64,000 bases of DNA from Allobosea sp. UNC402CLCol (GCF_000745475.1 NZ_JQJJ01000008.1:310001-374000), one strand, 5' to 3'; shown: positions 1 to 8,288, counted from the first letter of the stretch. Translations and numbers: made by a program. The notes: a model not told the origin generated them from the sequence alone.

Positions 1-487
1 CGACGCCCCGCCCCCAGCGCACCAGCTTCTCGAAGCCGTGCTGGCGCAACTCCTCCTCGACCGTCGCGGTCGAGACCATCACGGCAGCCGCCGGACCATG
101 GAAGCGCCGCAGCAGCCGGTAGCTCCAGCTTTCGGGGATGGGCCAGCGCGCCGCGACATATTGCGGGAAACGCGTGTGATAGCTCGTGGTGAACGGGCGC
201 TTCTGCGCCAGGCAGACCGCCCGCGTCAGCCAGCCGATCGGCCCTTCCGTCGCGATATGGATGTGGTCCGGCCTGAATTCGGCGATCCGTTCCGCGAGCG
301 CGCGGCGGGTGGCGAGCGCGAGCCGGATGTCGGGATAGCTCGGCATGGCGATCTGCCGGAAGCCGTCCGGGGTGAGCGCCGCCGCCGTCGCGCCAAAATC
401 CGGCGCCGCCTCGATCATCCGTTCGAGCGAGCGCACCACGCCGTTGATCTGCGGCCGCCAGGCGTCCGTGGCGATGAGGACGCGCAT
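1..487 (-). CDS. Glycosyltransferase (GT4-like), partial: N-terminal half
   Basis: The N-terminal ~162 residues of a glycosyltransferase; the gene runs off the left edge. Reading the minus strand from ATG at 487 gives MRVLIATDAWRPQINGVVRS, followed by a GT-B N-terminal Rossmann-like domain. The INGVVRS segment (residues 14-20) and the later TSYHTRFPQY segment are typical of GT4 mannosyl- or glycolipid-type transferases. The ATG shares one base with the stop codon of the upstream phosphoesterase (TGATG), so the two genes are probably translationally coupled. The pairing with an LpxH-like phosphoesterase suggests a role in glycolipid or envelope sugar assembly. The acceptor and sugar donor cannot be read from this fragment. 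Confidence 0.85.
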   Translation of the reverse strand, partial: MRVLIATDAWRPQINGVVRSLERMIEAAPDFGATAAALTPDGFRQIAMPSYPDIRLALATRRALAERIAEFRPDHIHIATEGPIGWLTRAVCLAQKRPFTTSYHTRFPQYVAARWPIPESWSYRLLRRFHGPAAAVMVSTATVEEELRQHGFEKLVRWGRGV

Positions 488-1392
488 CAGCGCGCTTTCC
501 GTTCCGCCGTTTCCGGCAGAGCGCCAATGATGCGTGCCAGTTCCAGAGGCTGGAGCATGCTCCGGGCGGCCTCGACGAGTTCCGGCACGGCGGCCGGCCG
601 GGCCGGCACGACGACCGGCACGGCCGCCTCGCCCTTGAGGCGTCCTTGCGGCCAGCGGATCAATTCGAAGCGACCGTCATGGTGCTCGACGAAGGCGGTG
701 CAGCTCTCCACCCAGTCGCCGGTGTTGATGTAGGTCAGCCCCGCGATCTCGCGATAGGCCGCGTGATGGATATGGCCGCAGATCACGCCATCCGCATTGT
801 GGCGGCGCGCCTCGTCGGCGAGGCAGGTCTCGAACTCGCCGATATAGTTCACGGCGTTCTTGACCTTGTGCTTGGCCCAGGCCGAGAGCGACCAGTGCGG
901 CAGGCGCAGGACGCGCCGGACCTTGTTGATCACCATGTTGAGCCCGAGCGCCACCGTGTAGGCCCAGTCGCCGAGCAGCGCGAGCCATTTGGCGTTGCGC
1001 ACCACGAGGTCGAACAGGTCGCCATGGATGACGAGCAGGCGCCGGCCATCCGCCGTCTCGTGGACGATGTCGTCGACGAGCGTGATGCCGCCGAACTGCA
1101 GGCCGGTGAAATCGCGCAGGAAGTCGTCGTGGTTGCCGGTGACGTAGATCAGCTTCGAGCCTTTGCGCACCTTGCGCAGCAGCTTCTGGACGACGTCGTT
1201 GTGGCTCTGCGGGAAATACCAGCCGCTCTTCAGCCGCCAGCCGTCGATGATGTCGCCGACGAGATAGATGTTCGGTGCATCATAGGCCCGCAGGAACTCG
1301 AGCACGAGATCGGCTTGCGCCCCGCGCGTGCCCAGATGCAGGTCCGAGATGAAGATGCTGCGAACCTGCTTCGCGTCGTCCTCGTCGCTCAT
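487..1392 (-). CDS. UDP-2,3-diacylglucosamine diphosphatase-like metallophosphoesterase
   Basis: A 301-residue calcineurin-like phosphoesterase. The dinuclear-metal motifs run in order: SDLHLG (D17, H19), GDIIDGW, GNHDD, HGDLFD and GHIHH. LpxH-type enzymes cleave UDP-2,3-diacylglucosamine to lipid X in lipid A synthesis; many alphaproteobacterial homologues share the fold without proven activity, so the exact substrate is inferred. I start at ATG 1392 (MSDEDD...), because the longer in-frame extension to 1713 overlaps the divergent SDR gene and has no domain support. The C-terminal ~45 residues are Pro/Val/Ala-rich and lie outside the catalytic domain. It overlaps the downstream glycosyltransferase start by one base. 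Confidence 0.85.
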   Translation of the reverse strand: MSDEDDAKQVRSIFISDLHLGTRGAQADLVLEFLRAYDAPNIYLVGDIIDGWRLKSGWYFPQSHNDVVQKLLRKVRKGSKLIYVTGNHDDFLRDFTGLQFGGITLVDDIVHETADGRRLLVIHGDLFDLVVRNAKWLALLGDWAYTVALGLNMVINKVRRVLRLPHWSLSAWAKHKVKNAVNYIGEFETCLADEARRHNADGVICGHIHHAAYREIAGLTYINTGDWVESCTAFVEHHDGRFELIRWPQGRLKGEAAVPVVVPARPAAVPELVEAARSMLQPLELARIIGALPETAERKAR

Positions 1393-1534
1393 GCGCGGCA
1401 GTCCATGCTGTTGCGATGTTTGCGGCGTGTGTCTGATTTGCGTTGCGCTTTGATGACGGAACCAGCAATCCGTGCTCAGCCTTGCTGACCGGCCGCTGTC
1501 CGACAACGGCGTGCGAAACTGACGGAGACATCTG

Positions 1535-2314
1535 ATGGATCTTGGAATTGCCGGCCGCACGGCCATCGTCTGCGCCTCCAGCAAGGGGCTGGGCCGCGGC
1601 TGTGCGCAGGCCCTGGCCGAGGCGGGCTGCACCGTCGTGATCAACGGCCGCAACGCGACCACCCTGGAAGCCACCGCCAGCGCGATCCGCGCCGCGACCG
1701 GCGCGACCGTCATCGCCGTCGTCGCCGACGTCTCGACCCAGGCCGGTCAGGACGCCCTGCTCGCGGCAGCGCCCAACCCGGACATCCTCGTCAACAACAA
1801 TGGCGGCCCGCCGCCCAAGCCCTTCCGCCAGGTGACGCGCGAGGGCCTGCTGGAAGGCGTCGTCCAGAACATGGCGACACCGCTCGAGCTGGTACAGCGC
1901 GTCATCGACGGCATGATCGCGCGCGGCTTCGGCCGCATCGTCAACATCACCTCGGCCAGCGTGGTGACGCCGCTGACCGGCCTCGACGTCTCCTCCGCCG
2001 CCCGCGCCGGCCTCACCGCCTTCCTCTCGGGCGTCGCCCGCGAGGTCGCCCACGCCAACGTCACCATCAACAACATCCTGCCCGGCGTGTTCGACACCGA
2101 CCGCATCAAGACCGCGACCAACAAGGTGGCCGAAATGCAGGGCATCAGCATCGAGGAGGCGACGAAGCGGCGGCTCGCCGCGGTCCCCGCCGGCCGCCTC
2201 GGCACGCCCGACGAATTCGGCCAGCTCTGCGCCTTCCTGGCCAGCGCGAACGCCGGCTACATCACCGGCCAGAACTTCCTGATCGATGGCGGCGCCTTCC
2301 GCGGGACGTTCTGA
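1535..2314 (+). CDS. Atypical SDR-family protein lacking the YxxxK pair
   Basis: A 259-residue Rossmann-fold protein of the short-chain dehydrogenase family, FabG-like in overall layout. The cofactor loop reads CASSKGLG in place of TGxxxGIG, and the NNAG motif is NNNGG. At the catalytic site the usual Tyr-x3-Lys is replaced by Ser-Ser-Ala-Ala-Arg (SSAARAGL), while the catalytic Ser of ITSAS and the C-terminal YITGQNFLIDGG remain. A known subgroup of beta-ketoacyl-ACP-reductase-like SDRs deviates from the NAD motif and the catalytic tetrad in this way, so a classical oxidoreductase activity should not be assumed. It is divergent from the phosphoesterase gene and stands alone. Confidence 0.85.
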   Translation: MDLGIAGRTAIVCASSKGLGRGCAQALAEAGCTVVINGRNATTLEATASAIRAATGATVIAVVADVSTQAGQDALLAAAPNPDILVNNNGGPPPKPFRQVTREGLLEGVVQNMATPLELVQRVIDGMIARGFGRIVNITSASVVTPLTGLDVSSAARAGLTAFLSGVAREVAHANVTINNILPGVFDTDRIKTATNKVAEMQGISIEEATKRRLAAVPAGRLGTPDEFGQLCAFLASANAGYITGQNFLIDGGAFRGTF

Positions 2315-2384
2315 GCCGCGCGCCTCGGGCCGCTGGCCCGAGCATCTCGCGCCCCGGAGGCTCTTGCGCCTCTTCCGGACAGAG

Positions 2385-2418
2385 ATTCTCGGGTCGGCGC
2401 GATACGCTGCCCGAGAAT
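2385..2418. repeat. REP-like hairpin (ATTCTCGGG...CCCGAGAAT)
   Basis: Nine-base inverted arms ATTCTCGGG and CCCGAGAAT surround a 16-base loop between the SDR and DMT genes. A close relative occurs at 24020-24053. Both are preceded by 'agag' and followed by 'gac', as expected of a dispersed intergenic repeat. The rest of the 2315-2564 gap shows no gene. Confidence 0.6.
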
Positions 2419-2564
2419 GACGCGCTTTCGTCGCGAACGACCCGCTCCCACGCCAATGGCCTAGCCGGGTTGCAGAGTTCACGCTTCGCTCCTCGATCTC
2501 GACATGGTCTAAGGAGAAGCGGTTTCGCCCGAACCCGTCCCAGCCCTCCCGCCGCGCCGCCGCC

Positions 2565-3488
2565 TTGTCCCCTCTTCTCGGCATCAGTCTCAAGCTTGTC
2601 TCGGCGCTGGCTTTCACGCTGATGTCGGCGGGCATCAAATCGATCTCGACACGCTATCCCACCGGCGAGATCGTCTTCATCCGCTCCTTCTTCGCGATGA
2701 TTCCGCTGCTCATCTGGCTCGCCTGGCGCTCCGAGCTGCCGGAAGCCCTGAAGACGGACAATCTGCGCGGCCATCTCAAGCGCGGCATCATGGGCTCGAC
2801 CGGCATGTTCTGCGGCTTCGCGGCGCTGCAGTTCCTGCCGCTCTCGGAGGCTGTCGCGATCGGCTATGCCGCGCCGCTGGCGGTCGTCGTGCTCGCGGCG
2901 CTGGTGCTGAAGGAGCGCGTGCGGATCTATCGCTGGACCGCGGTGACGATCGGCTTCGTCGGCGTCCTCATCATGCTCTCGCCGCATCTGGGCGCCGGCG
3001 CGCACCCCGTCGGCAGCAACGCCGCGATCGGTGCCGCGCTGGGCCTCGCCGGCGCCTTCTGCTCGGCCTTCGCCTCGGTCGAGGTCCGGCTTCTGACCTC
3101 GACCGAGCGGACCGGCGCCATCGTCTTCTACTTCATGCTGCTGACCAGCCTGCTCGGCCTCTCGACCATCCTGCTCGGCTGGAACATACCGGATGCCAGG
3201 GATGCGATGATGATGGTCGTCATCGGCATCCTCGGCGGACTCGGCCAGATCCTGATCGTCCAGGCCTATCGCTATGGCGACGCCTCGCTGGTCGCGCCCT
3301 TCGAATATTCGACCATGCTCTGGGCGGTGGCCATCGGCTGGTTCTGGTTCGGGGAGTGGCCGGCGCAGACCATCGTGATCGGGGCCTTCATCGTCATCAC
3401 CTCGGGCATCTACGTGATCTTCCGCGAGCGCCAGCTCGGCCTCGCCCGGCGCGCCCAGCGCGAGGTCGGCCCCAGCCGCCTGACCTGA
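2565..3488 (+). CDS. DMT/EamA-family transporter
   Basis: A 307-residue polytopic inner-membrane protein with about ten hydrophobic segments arranged as two EamA repeats (roughly residues 5-140 and 155-285). Drug/metabolite transporters of this type usually export amino acids, metabolites or drugs; the substrate is unknown. The tentative start is TTG 2565, which gives MSPLLGISLKLVSALAF, directly entering the first membrane segment. No ATG lies nearby in frame and no convincing Shine-Dalgarno sequence precedes the TTG; an AAGGAG at 2511 is too far upstream. The C-terminus is short, basic and cytoplasmic. The XRE-cupin regulator follows on the same strand. Confidence 0.85.
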   Translation: MSPLLGISLKLVSALAFTLMSAGIKSISTRYPTGEIVFIRSFFAMIPLLIWLAWRSELPEALKTDNLRGHLKRGIMGSTGMFCGFAALQFLPLSEAVAIGYAAPLAVVVLAALVLKERVRIYRWTAVTIGFVGVLIMLSPHLGAGAHPVGSNAAIGAALGLAGAFCSAFASVEVRLLTSTERTGAIVFYFMLLTSLLGLSTILLGWNIPDARDAMMMVVIGILGGLGQILIVQAYRYGDASLVAPFEYSTMLWAVAIGWFWFGEWPAQTIVIGAFIVITSGIYVIFRERQLGLARRAQREVGPSRLT

Positions 3489-3542
3489 GTCCGGCTGCGT
3501 TTTCGGCGGTGCACGGTCCAGCCTCGCCGGATGCCGGGCATT

Positions 3543-3562
3543 GTTCGCTTGTTCAAACGAAC
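3543..3562. promoter_or_regulatory. Near-perfect 20-bp palindrome upstream of the XRE-cupin gene
   Basis: GTTCGCTTG-TT-CAAACGAAC has arms that pair at eight of nine positions. It lies 44 bases upstream of the regulator's ATG. The position fits an autoregulatory operator for an HTH dimer; this is an inference. Confidence 0.45.
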
Positions 3563-3606
3563 GTCCGCCGTTACAAACGGCCTCATACGCAGGAGGGGCC
3601 GAATTC

Positions 3607-4227
3607 ATGGGAATCGAGACGAAGGAGCGCGGCGGGCGGGAGCTTGAATCCGGGGCTCAGGTCATCTCGGGCCAGCTCGGCAAGACGATCCAGCGCCTGC
3701 GCAAGGCCTACAACTTTTCGCTCTCCGACCTCGCCGAGCAGTCCGGCGTCGCCAAGTCGATCATCAGCCAGATCGAGCGCAACGAGACCAATCCGACGCT
3801 GGCGACCATCTGGCGGCTGTCGCAGGCGCTCGACATCTCGATCGAGCGCGTGCTGTCCAGCGGCGAGGAAGAGCCTTTCATCGACAAGACCACCCGCGCC
3901 GACACGCCGATTCTGGTCTCCGAGGACGGCAAGCTCAGGCTCGCCATCGTCGGCTGGATCAAGACGGTCGAATGGCTGCAATGGTACGAGGTCTCCTCCG
4001 AACCCGGCGGCGAGCTCGATTCCGAAGGCCATCAGCGCGGCTCGATCGAATCGCTCTCCGTCACCGCCGGCGAATTCGAGGTCGAGGTCGGCGATATCGT
4101 CCAGCGTGCCAAGGCCGGCGAGACGTTGCGCTATCGCTGCGACCGCCGCCACATCGTCCGCTGCGTCGGCAACGAGCCGGGCTCGGCGCTCATGGTCTGC
4201 ATCCTCAAGGCCGCGGTGATGGAATAA
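3607..4227 (+). CDS. XRE-family regulator with C-terminal cupin domain
   Basis: A 206-residue transcription factor. Residues ~28-82 form a lambda-repressor-type HTH ([19 protein letters not shown]...[18 protein letters not shown]), and residues ~110-200 form a cupin-2 barrel that in this family binds a small effector. The start is ATG 3607, behind AGGAGG at 3591-3596. A longer reading upstream would run through the palindrome and lacks domain support. Relatives control amine, amino-acid or sugar catabolism and export genes near them. The flanking DMT exporter and cupin protein are the obvious candidate targets, but this is inference. Confidence 0.88.
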   Translation: MGIETKERGGRELESGAQVISGQLGKTIQRLRKAYNFSLSDLAEQSGVAKSIISQIERNETNPTLATIWRLSQALDISIERVLSSGEEEPFIDKTTRADTPILVSEDGKLRLAIVGWIKTVEWLQWYEVSSEPGGELDSEGHQRGSIESLSVTAGEFEVEVGDIVQRAKAGETLRYRCDRRHIVRCVGNEPGSALMVCILKAAVME

Positions 4228-4256
4228 GGCGCGGGGCGCGCGAGCAGGAGCGAACC

Positions 4257-4661
4257 ATGGAAATCCGACGCATCGGCTCGCAGCCCTCCGGCAAGGGGCC
4301 GGCCGAATATTTCACCGGCACGGTCCGTATCGACCCGCTGTTCAACCCGCCCGAACCGGCGCGGATCGCCACGGCCCTCGTCACCTTCGAGCCCGGCGCC
4401 CGCACCGCCTGGCACACCCATCCGCTCGGCCAGACCCTGATCGTCACCTCCGGCTGCGGCTGGGCCCAGCGGGAGGGTGGGCCGATCGAGGAAATCCGCG
4501 CGGGCGACACCGTCTGGTTTCCGCCCGGCGAGAAACACTGGCACGGCGCCACGGCGACGACCGCGATGACCCACATCGCTCTTCAGGAAAAGCTGAACGG
4601 CTCGCCCGTCGACTGGCTCGAACAGGTGACCGACGCGCAATACGCCGCAAAAGCGATCTGA
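4257..4661 (+). CDS. Small cupin-domain protein
   Basis: A 134-residue single-domain cupin. The first metal motif is visible as HTHPLGQ (H53, H55, Q59), and the second ends in [10 protein letters not shown]. Proteins of this size and pattern include carboxymuconolactone-type cupins and other small metal-dependent isomerases, oxygenases or uncharacterised enzymes; I cannot name the substrate. The start at ATG 4257 follows AGGAG with a seven-base spacer. It lies 29 bases after the XRE-cupin regulator and is probably cotranscribed with it. Confidence 0.82.
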   Translation: MEIRRIGSQPSGKGPAEYFTGTVRIDPLFNPPEPARIATALVTFEPGARTAWHTHPLGQTLIVTSGCGWAQREGGPIEEIRAGDTVWFPPGEKHWHGATATTAMTHIALQEKLNGSPVDWLEQVTDAQYAAKAI

Positions 4662-5220
4662 ACCCACGCGACGCACATGCCTTCACCCGCCCGTGCTCAG
4701 GCGCGGGCGTTGATCATTGAGGGGCAGCGGAGCGCCGCGAGGCGCGGTTGGTATAAGGCCGCTTCCATTGAGCCAGGATGCGGCGCGGAGGGATTGAGCC
4801 ACCCTCCGCACGCCCCGTGGCGCTCCGCTTGCCGGCGTTCTTCAGTCTCCGGGCCGCGCTTATCGGGCCTGCGGCCATCCTTCGCCGCGAGCCCTTTCGA
4901 CGCCAGTGCGGCTCATCGCCTTGTCGCGTCTACTCGGGCATGGGACGAAGGCGTGATGCCATCGGCCGTTCCCAGCGAGCTCCTCGCACAGGGATCGTAG
5001 TGTCCCCAGGGCGGTGCCCCGAAGCCTCCCGGGAGTGGATCGTGACTCCACCCGCAGGCGCCGACCCCACCCCCACCAACGGCACACCTCCGGATGGCTG
5101 CCCCTCGGGAATGAGGTGGGGCGAGGATAGAGGCGGCTCGGGAGGGCGGGGATAACTTCTCGGGCCTTGTCCGCTTTCGACCCGTTGCAGACGAACGCCA
5201 ATATGATCTGCCGCTGACTA
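4662..5220. other. 559-base stretch with no recognisable gene
   Basis: This gap lies between the 3' ends of two convergent genes (cupin and HD protein). It is GC-rich, and open frames in it have no family resemblance I recognise. It contains several short inverted repeats, for example GGAGGG...CCCTCC around 4786-4806 and a GTGGA...TCCAC pair around 5035-5052. Its right end holds one copy of the 24-bp repeat (5169-5192). It has no tmRNA, RNase P RNA, SRP RNA or tRNA hallmarks that I can see. Confidence 0.5.
5169..5192 (+). repeat. 24-bp dispersed repeat, copy 1
   Basis: GTCCGCTTTCGACCCGTTGC followed by AGAC. Further copies in the same orientation are at 5859-5882 and 6310-6333. Together they bracket the HD and small membrane protein genes. 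Confidence 0.7.
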
Positions 5221-5805
5221 TTAGGGAGGCAGCACTCCACGTTCGACCGCCTTGTCGAGCAAGCTCTCGGCGAAGTTCCACAAAGCGGGAAATGGTTCTA
5301 AAGCCGTTCTCTTGATCTCGCGCATTCGGGCAGCTGTCAGCGGCGTGTGAACGTAGTCGGTGCCACCCGGCCCCCAAATCAGCAACATGGGGTGGAGCGC
5401 GTCCAGGGCCTTTGCGAAGCATGCTTCTGGGGTTTGCCTTGCTTCGAACTCACCCCAGAGATTGTGCAAGCGCGCGGCTTGATCGTCTGGCAAAAGGCGG
5501 AAGAGGGTCTCCGCAGCCGCAGCTTCCTTGCTCGCGACCAAACCCGCATCGCTACCGTCCGACCAGTGATCGCCAGCGTGCACTTCGACGAGATCGTGCA
5601 CGATGAGCAGTTGAATGACATGGGCAATGTCAGTGCCGGATGGGGCGTATTCGGCCAAGGCCATTGCCATCAGCGTCAGGTGCCAACAATGCTCGGCGGT
5701 ATTCTCATTACGACTCCCGCTAAAGAGCAGATTATGGCGCTGGACGGATTTCAGACCATCCGCAGCAAGCAGGAAGCCAATCTGCTCATCAATGCGATGC
5801 CCCAT
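5221..5805 (-). CDS. HD-domain hydrolase (YfbR/HDDC2-like 5'-nucleotidase family)
   Basis: A 194-residue HD_3-type protein. The metal ligands are visible: H39 in AEHCWH, H70-D71 in LLIVHDLVE, E74, and a downstream Asp. YfbR/HDDC2 relatives dephosphorylate deoxynucleoside 5'-monophosphates; other members remain uncharacterised, so the substrate is inferred. I prefer ATG 5805 (MGHRIDEQI), preceded by GGGGGA; a GTG at 5856 would add 17 unconserved residues. Codon and base use are noticeably less GC-rich than in neighbouring genes (5701-5760 is 29 of 60 G+C). With the flanking repeats, this suggests the gene was acquired. Confidence 0.8.
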   Translation of the reverse strand: MGHRIDEQIGFLLAADGLKSVQRHNLLFSGSRNENTAEHCWHLTLMAMALAEYAPSGTDIAHVIQLLIVHDLVEVHAGDHWSDGSDAGLVASKEAAAAETLFRLLPDDQAARLHNLWGEFEARQTPEACFAKALDALHPMLLIWGPGGTDYVHTPLTAARMREIKRTALEPFPALWNFAESLLDKAVERGVLPP

Positions 5806-5858
5806 CGAGTCCCCCAGAACTACTTCCCTTGGCTCTCCTCGTAGCAAGACAGACACAC

Positions 5859-5882
5859 GTCAGCTAGCGACCCATTGCAGAC
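5859..5882 (+). repeat. 24-bp dispersed repeat, copy 2 (diverged)
   Basis: GTCAGCTAGCGACCCATTGC followed by AGAC. It matches copy 1 over the GCGACCC-TTGCAGAC core with several substitutions in the left half. It sits between the HD gene and the small membrane protein gene. Confidence 0.6.
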
Positions 5883-5902
5883 CTTGGAACGCCTGTTGCC
5901 TT

Positions 5903-6283
5903 TCAGATCGGATTGAATAGATCGCCGAAACCGAAAGTGTTGTTGGTTGCGGCCATCGCCAACGCCGATATGAGCAACGCGAAAGCCCATATCGCACGAC
6001 GTCGTCCTGATCTCTCCGCCGCATTTTTGACGATGGCTAGCGTCGATGACCATGAGCCGGCCAGCCATAGCGGCAGAGAAATCAAGAGGAGGAGCCAGAA
6101 ACCAAGCTCGTGGGCTCCCTTCGGCGCTCCGTTCAAAGCTTCTGAGGCGCTAAGGGGCAACATGTATCCGATGATTGCCCCTGCCAGGATCAGGAAGCCA
6201 ATAGTGGCGCTAACGCTCACCACCCAAAGAGCCGCATTGCGAAATCGGATCACGGCCCCCCGCAGCATTATTCGGGTGACCAT
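5903..6283 (-). CDS. Hypothetical three-span membrane protein
   Basis: A 126-residue protein with three predicted membrane spans, at roughly residues 15-40, 60-82 and 98-116; loops are short and the first is basic. I do not recognise the family. The start ATG 6283 is chosen because the hydrophobic core begins shortly after it; upstream sequence in the same frame runs into the repeat at 6310 and looks non-coding. The gene lies in the lower-GC segment next to the HD gene (5941-6000 is 35 of 60 G+C, against 44 of 60 at 6541-6600). It is on the same strand and may share its origin. Confidence 0.6.
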   Translation of the reverse strand: MVTRIMLRGAVIRFRNAALWVVSVSATIGFLILAGAIIGYMLPLSASEALNGAPKGAHELGFWLLLLISLPLWLAGSWSSTLAIVKNAAERSGRRRAIWAFALLISALAMAATNNTFGFGDLFNPI

Positions 6284-6309
6284 AAGCCTGAAGCCACTAT
6301 CAGGCCAAC

Positions 6310-6333
6310 GTCCGCTTCCGACCCGTTGCAAAC
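6310..6333 (+). repeat. 24-bp dispersed repeat, copy 3
   Basis: GTCCGCTTCCGACCCGTTGC followed by AAAC. It differs from copy 1 at only two positions. It marks the right side of the lower-GC segment, just upstream of the LysE-type gene. Confidence 0.7.
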
Positions 6334-6415
6334 CACGGCGATTGCATCGACAGTGCTCCCTCCAGATCGGCCTCCCCAGCGCAGGGCCGTCGAGCGGAAG
6401 TGACGAGAGGCAGCC

Positions 6416-7054
6416 ATGCATGAGCTTGCGGTCCTGATTTCGATCCTCGGCGTGTTCCTGCTCGGCGCGATCAGCCCCGGCCCGAGCTTCGTCGTGGTCT
6501 CGCGCATTGCCATCTCACGCTCGCGCACCGATGGCGTGATGGCCGCCATCGGCATGGGCATCGGCGGCTTCGTCTTCGCCACCATCGCGGTCGCGGGCCT
6601 GACGGCGATCCTGCTGCAGGTCGAATGGCTCAACATCGCGCTCAGGCTGGCCGGCGGCGCCTATCTTCTGTGGCTCGGCATCAACATCTGGCGCGCCGCT
6701 CCCGAACCGCTGGAGGTCGCCGATACGGCCAGCGAGCGGCAGAGCACGCTGTGGACCTCGTTGCTGCGAGCGCTCTTCGTCCAGCTCTCCAACCCCAAGA
6801 CGGCGATCTTCTATGCGTCCATGTTCGCCGCGCTGCTGCCGTCCCCGACACCGTCCTGGATGTTTTTTGTTCTGCCGCCGATGCTCTTCCTGATCGAGTT
6901 CGGCTGGTACACGGTCGTGGCCGTCGGCTTCTCGTCCCGCACGCCGCAGGCGGCCTATCTCCGCTCCAAGGTCTGGATCGACCGAACCGCCGGAGCTGTG
7001 GTCGGAGCCCTGGGCACCAAGCTGATGGTGGACAGCCTGCGCTCGTCTGCCTGA
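6416..7054 (+). CDS. LysE/RhtB-family translocator
   Basis: A 212-residue inner-membrane exporter with about six spans. The family signature is near the N-terminus: the first helix runs into GAISPGPSFVVVSRIAI, and a later QLSNPKTAIFYASMF segment is also typical. LysE/RhtB proteins export amino acids such as lysine, homoserine or threonine; the substrate here cannot be told. ATG 6416 is preceded by a GAGAGG-like ribosome site. It is convergent with the cytochrome gene downstream, with about 100 bases between them and no clear terminator. Confidence 0.9.
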   Translation: MHELAVLISILGVFLLGAISPGPSFVVVSRIAISRSRTDGVMAAIGMGIGGFVFATIAVAGLTAILLQVEWLNIALRLAGGAYLLWLGINIWRAAPEPLEVADTASERQSTLWTSLLRALFVQLSNPKTAIFYASMFAALLPSPTPSWMFFVLPPMLFLIEFGWYTVVAVGFSSRTPQAAYLRSKVWIDRTAGAVVGALGTKLMVDSLRSSA

Positions 7055-7156
7055 GCTCGTTTGCCGGCTCTAAGCCACCGCTCAGAAGCAGATGCTTCCG
7101 CGCTCGCCGGGCAAATGGCAAGGTTTGCCCCGTAGCTGCCCCGACTGACCTCAAAC

Positions 7157-8095
7157 CTATTTCCCTTGCGGCCGCGGCGGGGTCGCCACCGCCGGCAGCG
7201 ATTTGAGATATTCCGCCATCGCCGCCCGGTCGGCGTCGGAGAGTTGCGCCATGTTGCGCACCACATCCGCCATCGGGCCGCCGACGCTGTCGAAGCTCGG
7301 GGTGAAGCCGGTCTTCAACAGCTCCGCGATCTCCTCCTTGGACCATTTGCCGAGCCCGTCGGCCTCGTCCTGGGTGATGTTCGGCACGGTGCCCTTGCCC
7401 TCGGGATCCGGTCCGCCGGCGAAGCGCGTCGCCGGGATGACGGCGCCGAACGCGTTGCGGCTGGAATGGCACTCGGCGCAATGGCCGGGACCGTTCACCA
7501 GATAGGCGCCGCGATTCCAGGCCTCGCTCTTGGTCGGATCGGGCTTGAAGGAACCGCCCTGGAAGAACAGCAGCTTCCAGCCGCCGACCAGGCGCCGGAT
7601 ATTGAAGGGGAAGCGCAGTTCATGCGCCGGCGCCCGGCCCTCGACCGGCGGCAAGGTGCGGATATAGGCGAAGAGATCGGCGAGTGCCTTGGGTGGGATC
7701 AGCCGGTAGGAGGTGTAGGGAAAGGCCGGGTAGAGATGCTCGCCCTGCCGCCCGATGCCGGCCGCCATCGCATCGACGAAATCCTGGACGCCCCAGTTGC
7801 CGATGCCGTCGCGCGTATGCGGCGAGATGTTGGGCGCGTGGAAGGTGCCGAAGGGCGAGGCCAGCGCCAGCCCGCCGCCGAGCCGCGTGCGATCATTCTG
7901 TCCCGGCGTGGCATGGCAGGAGGCGCAGCCGCCGGCCGCGAAGAGCAGCTTGCCGTTCTCGAGGTCGGGCGCCGGCAAGGCACCGATCTCCGGCGCGGGC
8001 GAGACGATGCGCGGGTCGGTCAGCAGGTAGAAGCCGCCCAGCGCGACGGCCGCCAGCAGGACGAGCGTGACCAGAAGGCGGCGCAGCAGCAGCAT
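7157..8095 (-). CDS. Diheme cytochrome c, membrane-anchored or exported
   Basis: A 312-residue c-type cytochrome. A hydrophobic segment (MLLLRRLLVTLVLLAAVALG) acts as signal or anchor, followed by two heme-binding motifs: CASCH at 57-61 and CAECH near residue 205. Each lies in its own cytochrome-c domain. Such diheme proteins pass electrons from periplasmic dehydrogenases toward terminal oxidases. I start at ATG 8095 behind GGGGAG; an ATG at 8131 would put twelve residues before the signal. The molybdenum hydroxylase subunit encoded nearby could be an electron donor, but the cytochrome is not strictly linked to it. Confidence 0.88.
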   Translation of the reverse strand: MLLLRRLLVTLVLLAAVALGGFYLLTDPRIVSPAPEIGALPAPDLENGKLLFAAGGCASCHATPGQNDRTRLGGGLALASPFGTFHAPNISPHTRDGIGNWGVQDFVDAMAAGIGRQGEHLYPAFPYTSYRLIPPKALADLFAYIRTLPPVEGRAPAHELRFPFNIRRLVGGWKLLFFQGGSFKPDPTKSEAWNRGAYLVNGPGHCAECHSSRNAFGAVIPATRFAGGPDPEGKGTVPNITQDEADGLGKWSKEEIAELLKTGFTPSFDSVGGPMADVVRNMAQLSDADRAAMAEYLKSLPAVATPPRPQGK

Positions 8096-8288
8096 CGCGA
8101 ACTCCCCAATCCCTTCGGCAGACCGGTCCATGACCGTGCCGCCTCAGGACGGCGCCGTGAACAGGCTATCTCACATCAACCTAACTCTAACGTGGCGGCC
8201 GCGCGAAAGCTCCCATCCGAGACGAAAAAGCGGGCGGCCAGCCATGGCGCCCGCTTCACCGTGCAGCTTTGGACGGCCGGGCTGCACC

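Noticed and set aside
1458-1484. GGAAC upstream of the SDR as an EcfG promoter
   Set aside because: The sequence 16-17 bases downstream is GCCT/CCTT, not CGTT.
1280-3608. Long open frames antisense to the SDR and DMT genes
   Set aside because: They consist of Arg/Gly/Ala-rich sequence with no domain, typical antisense shadows of GC-rich genes.
4790-4820. A tRNA-like or known structured RNA in the 4.7-5.2 kb gap
   Set aside because: The hairpin GGAGGG...CCCTCC is present but there is no T-loop, CCA end or other tRNA arm.
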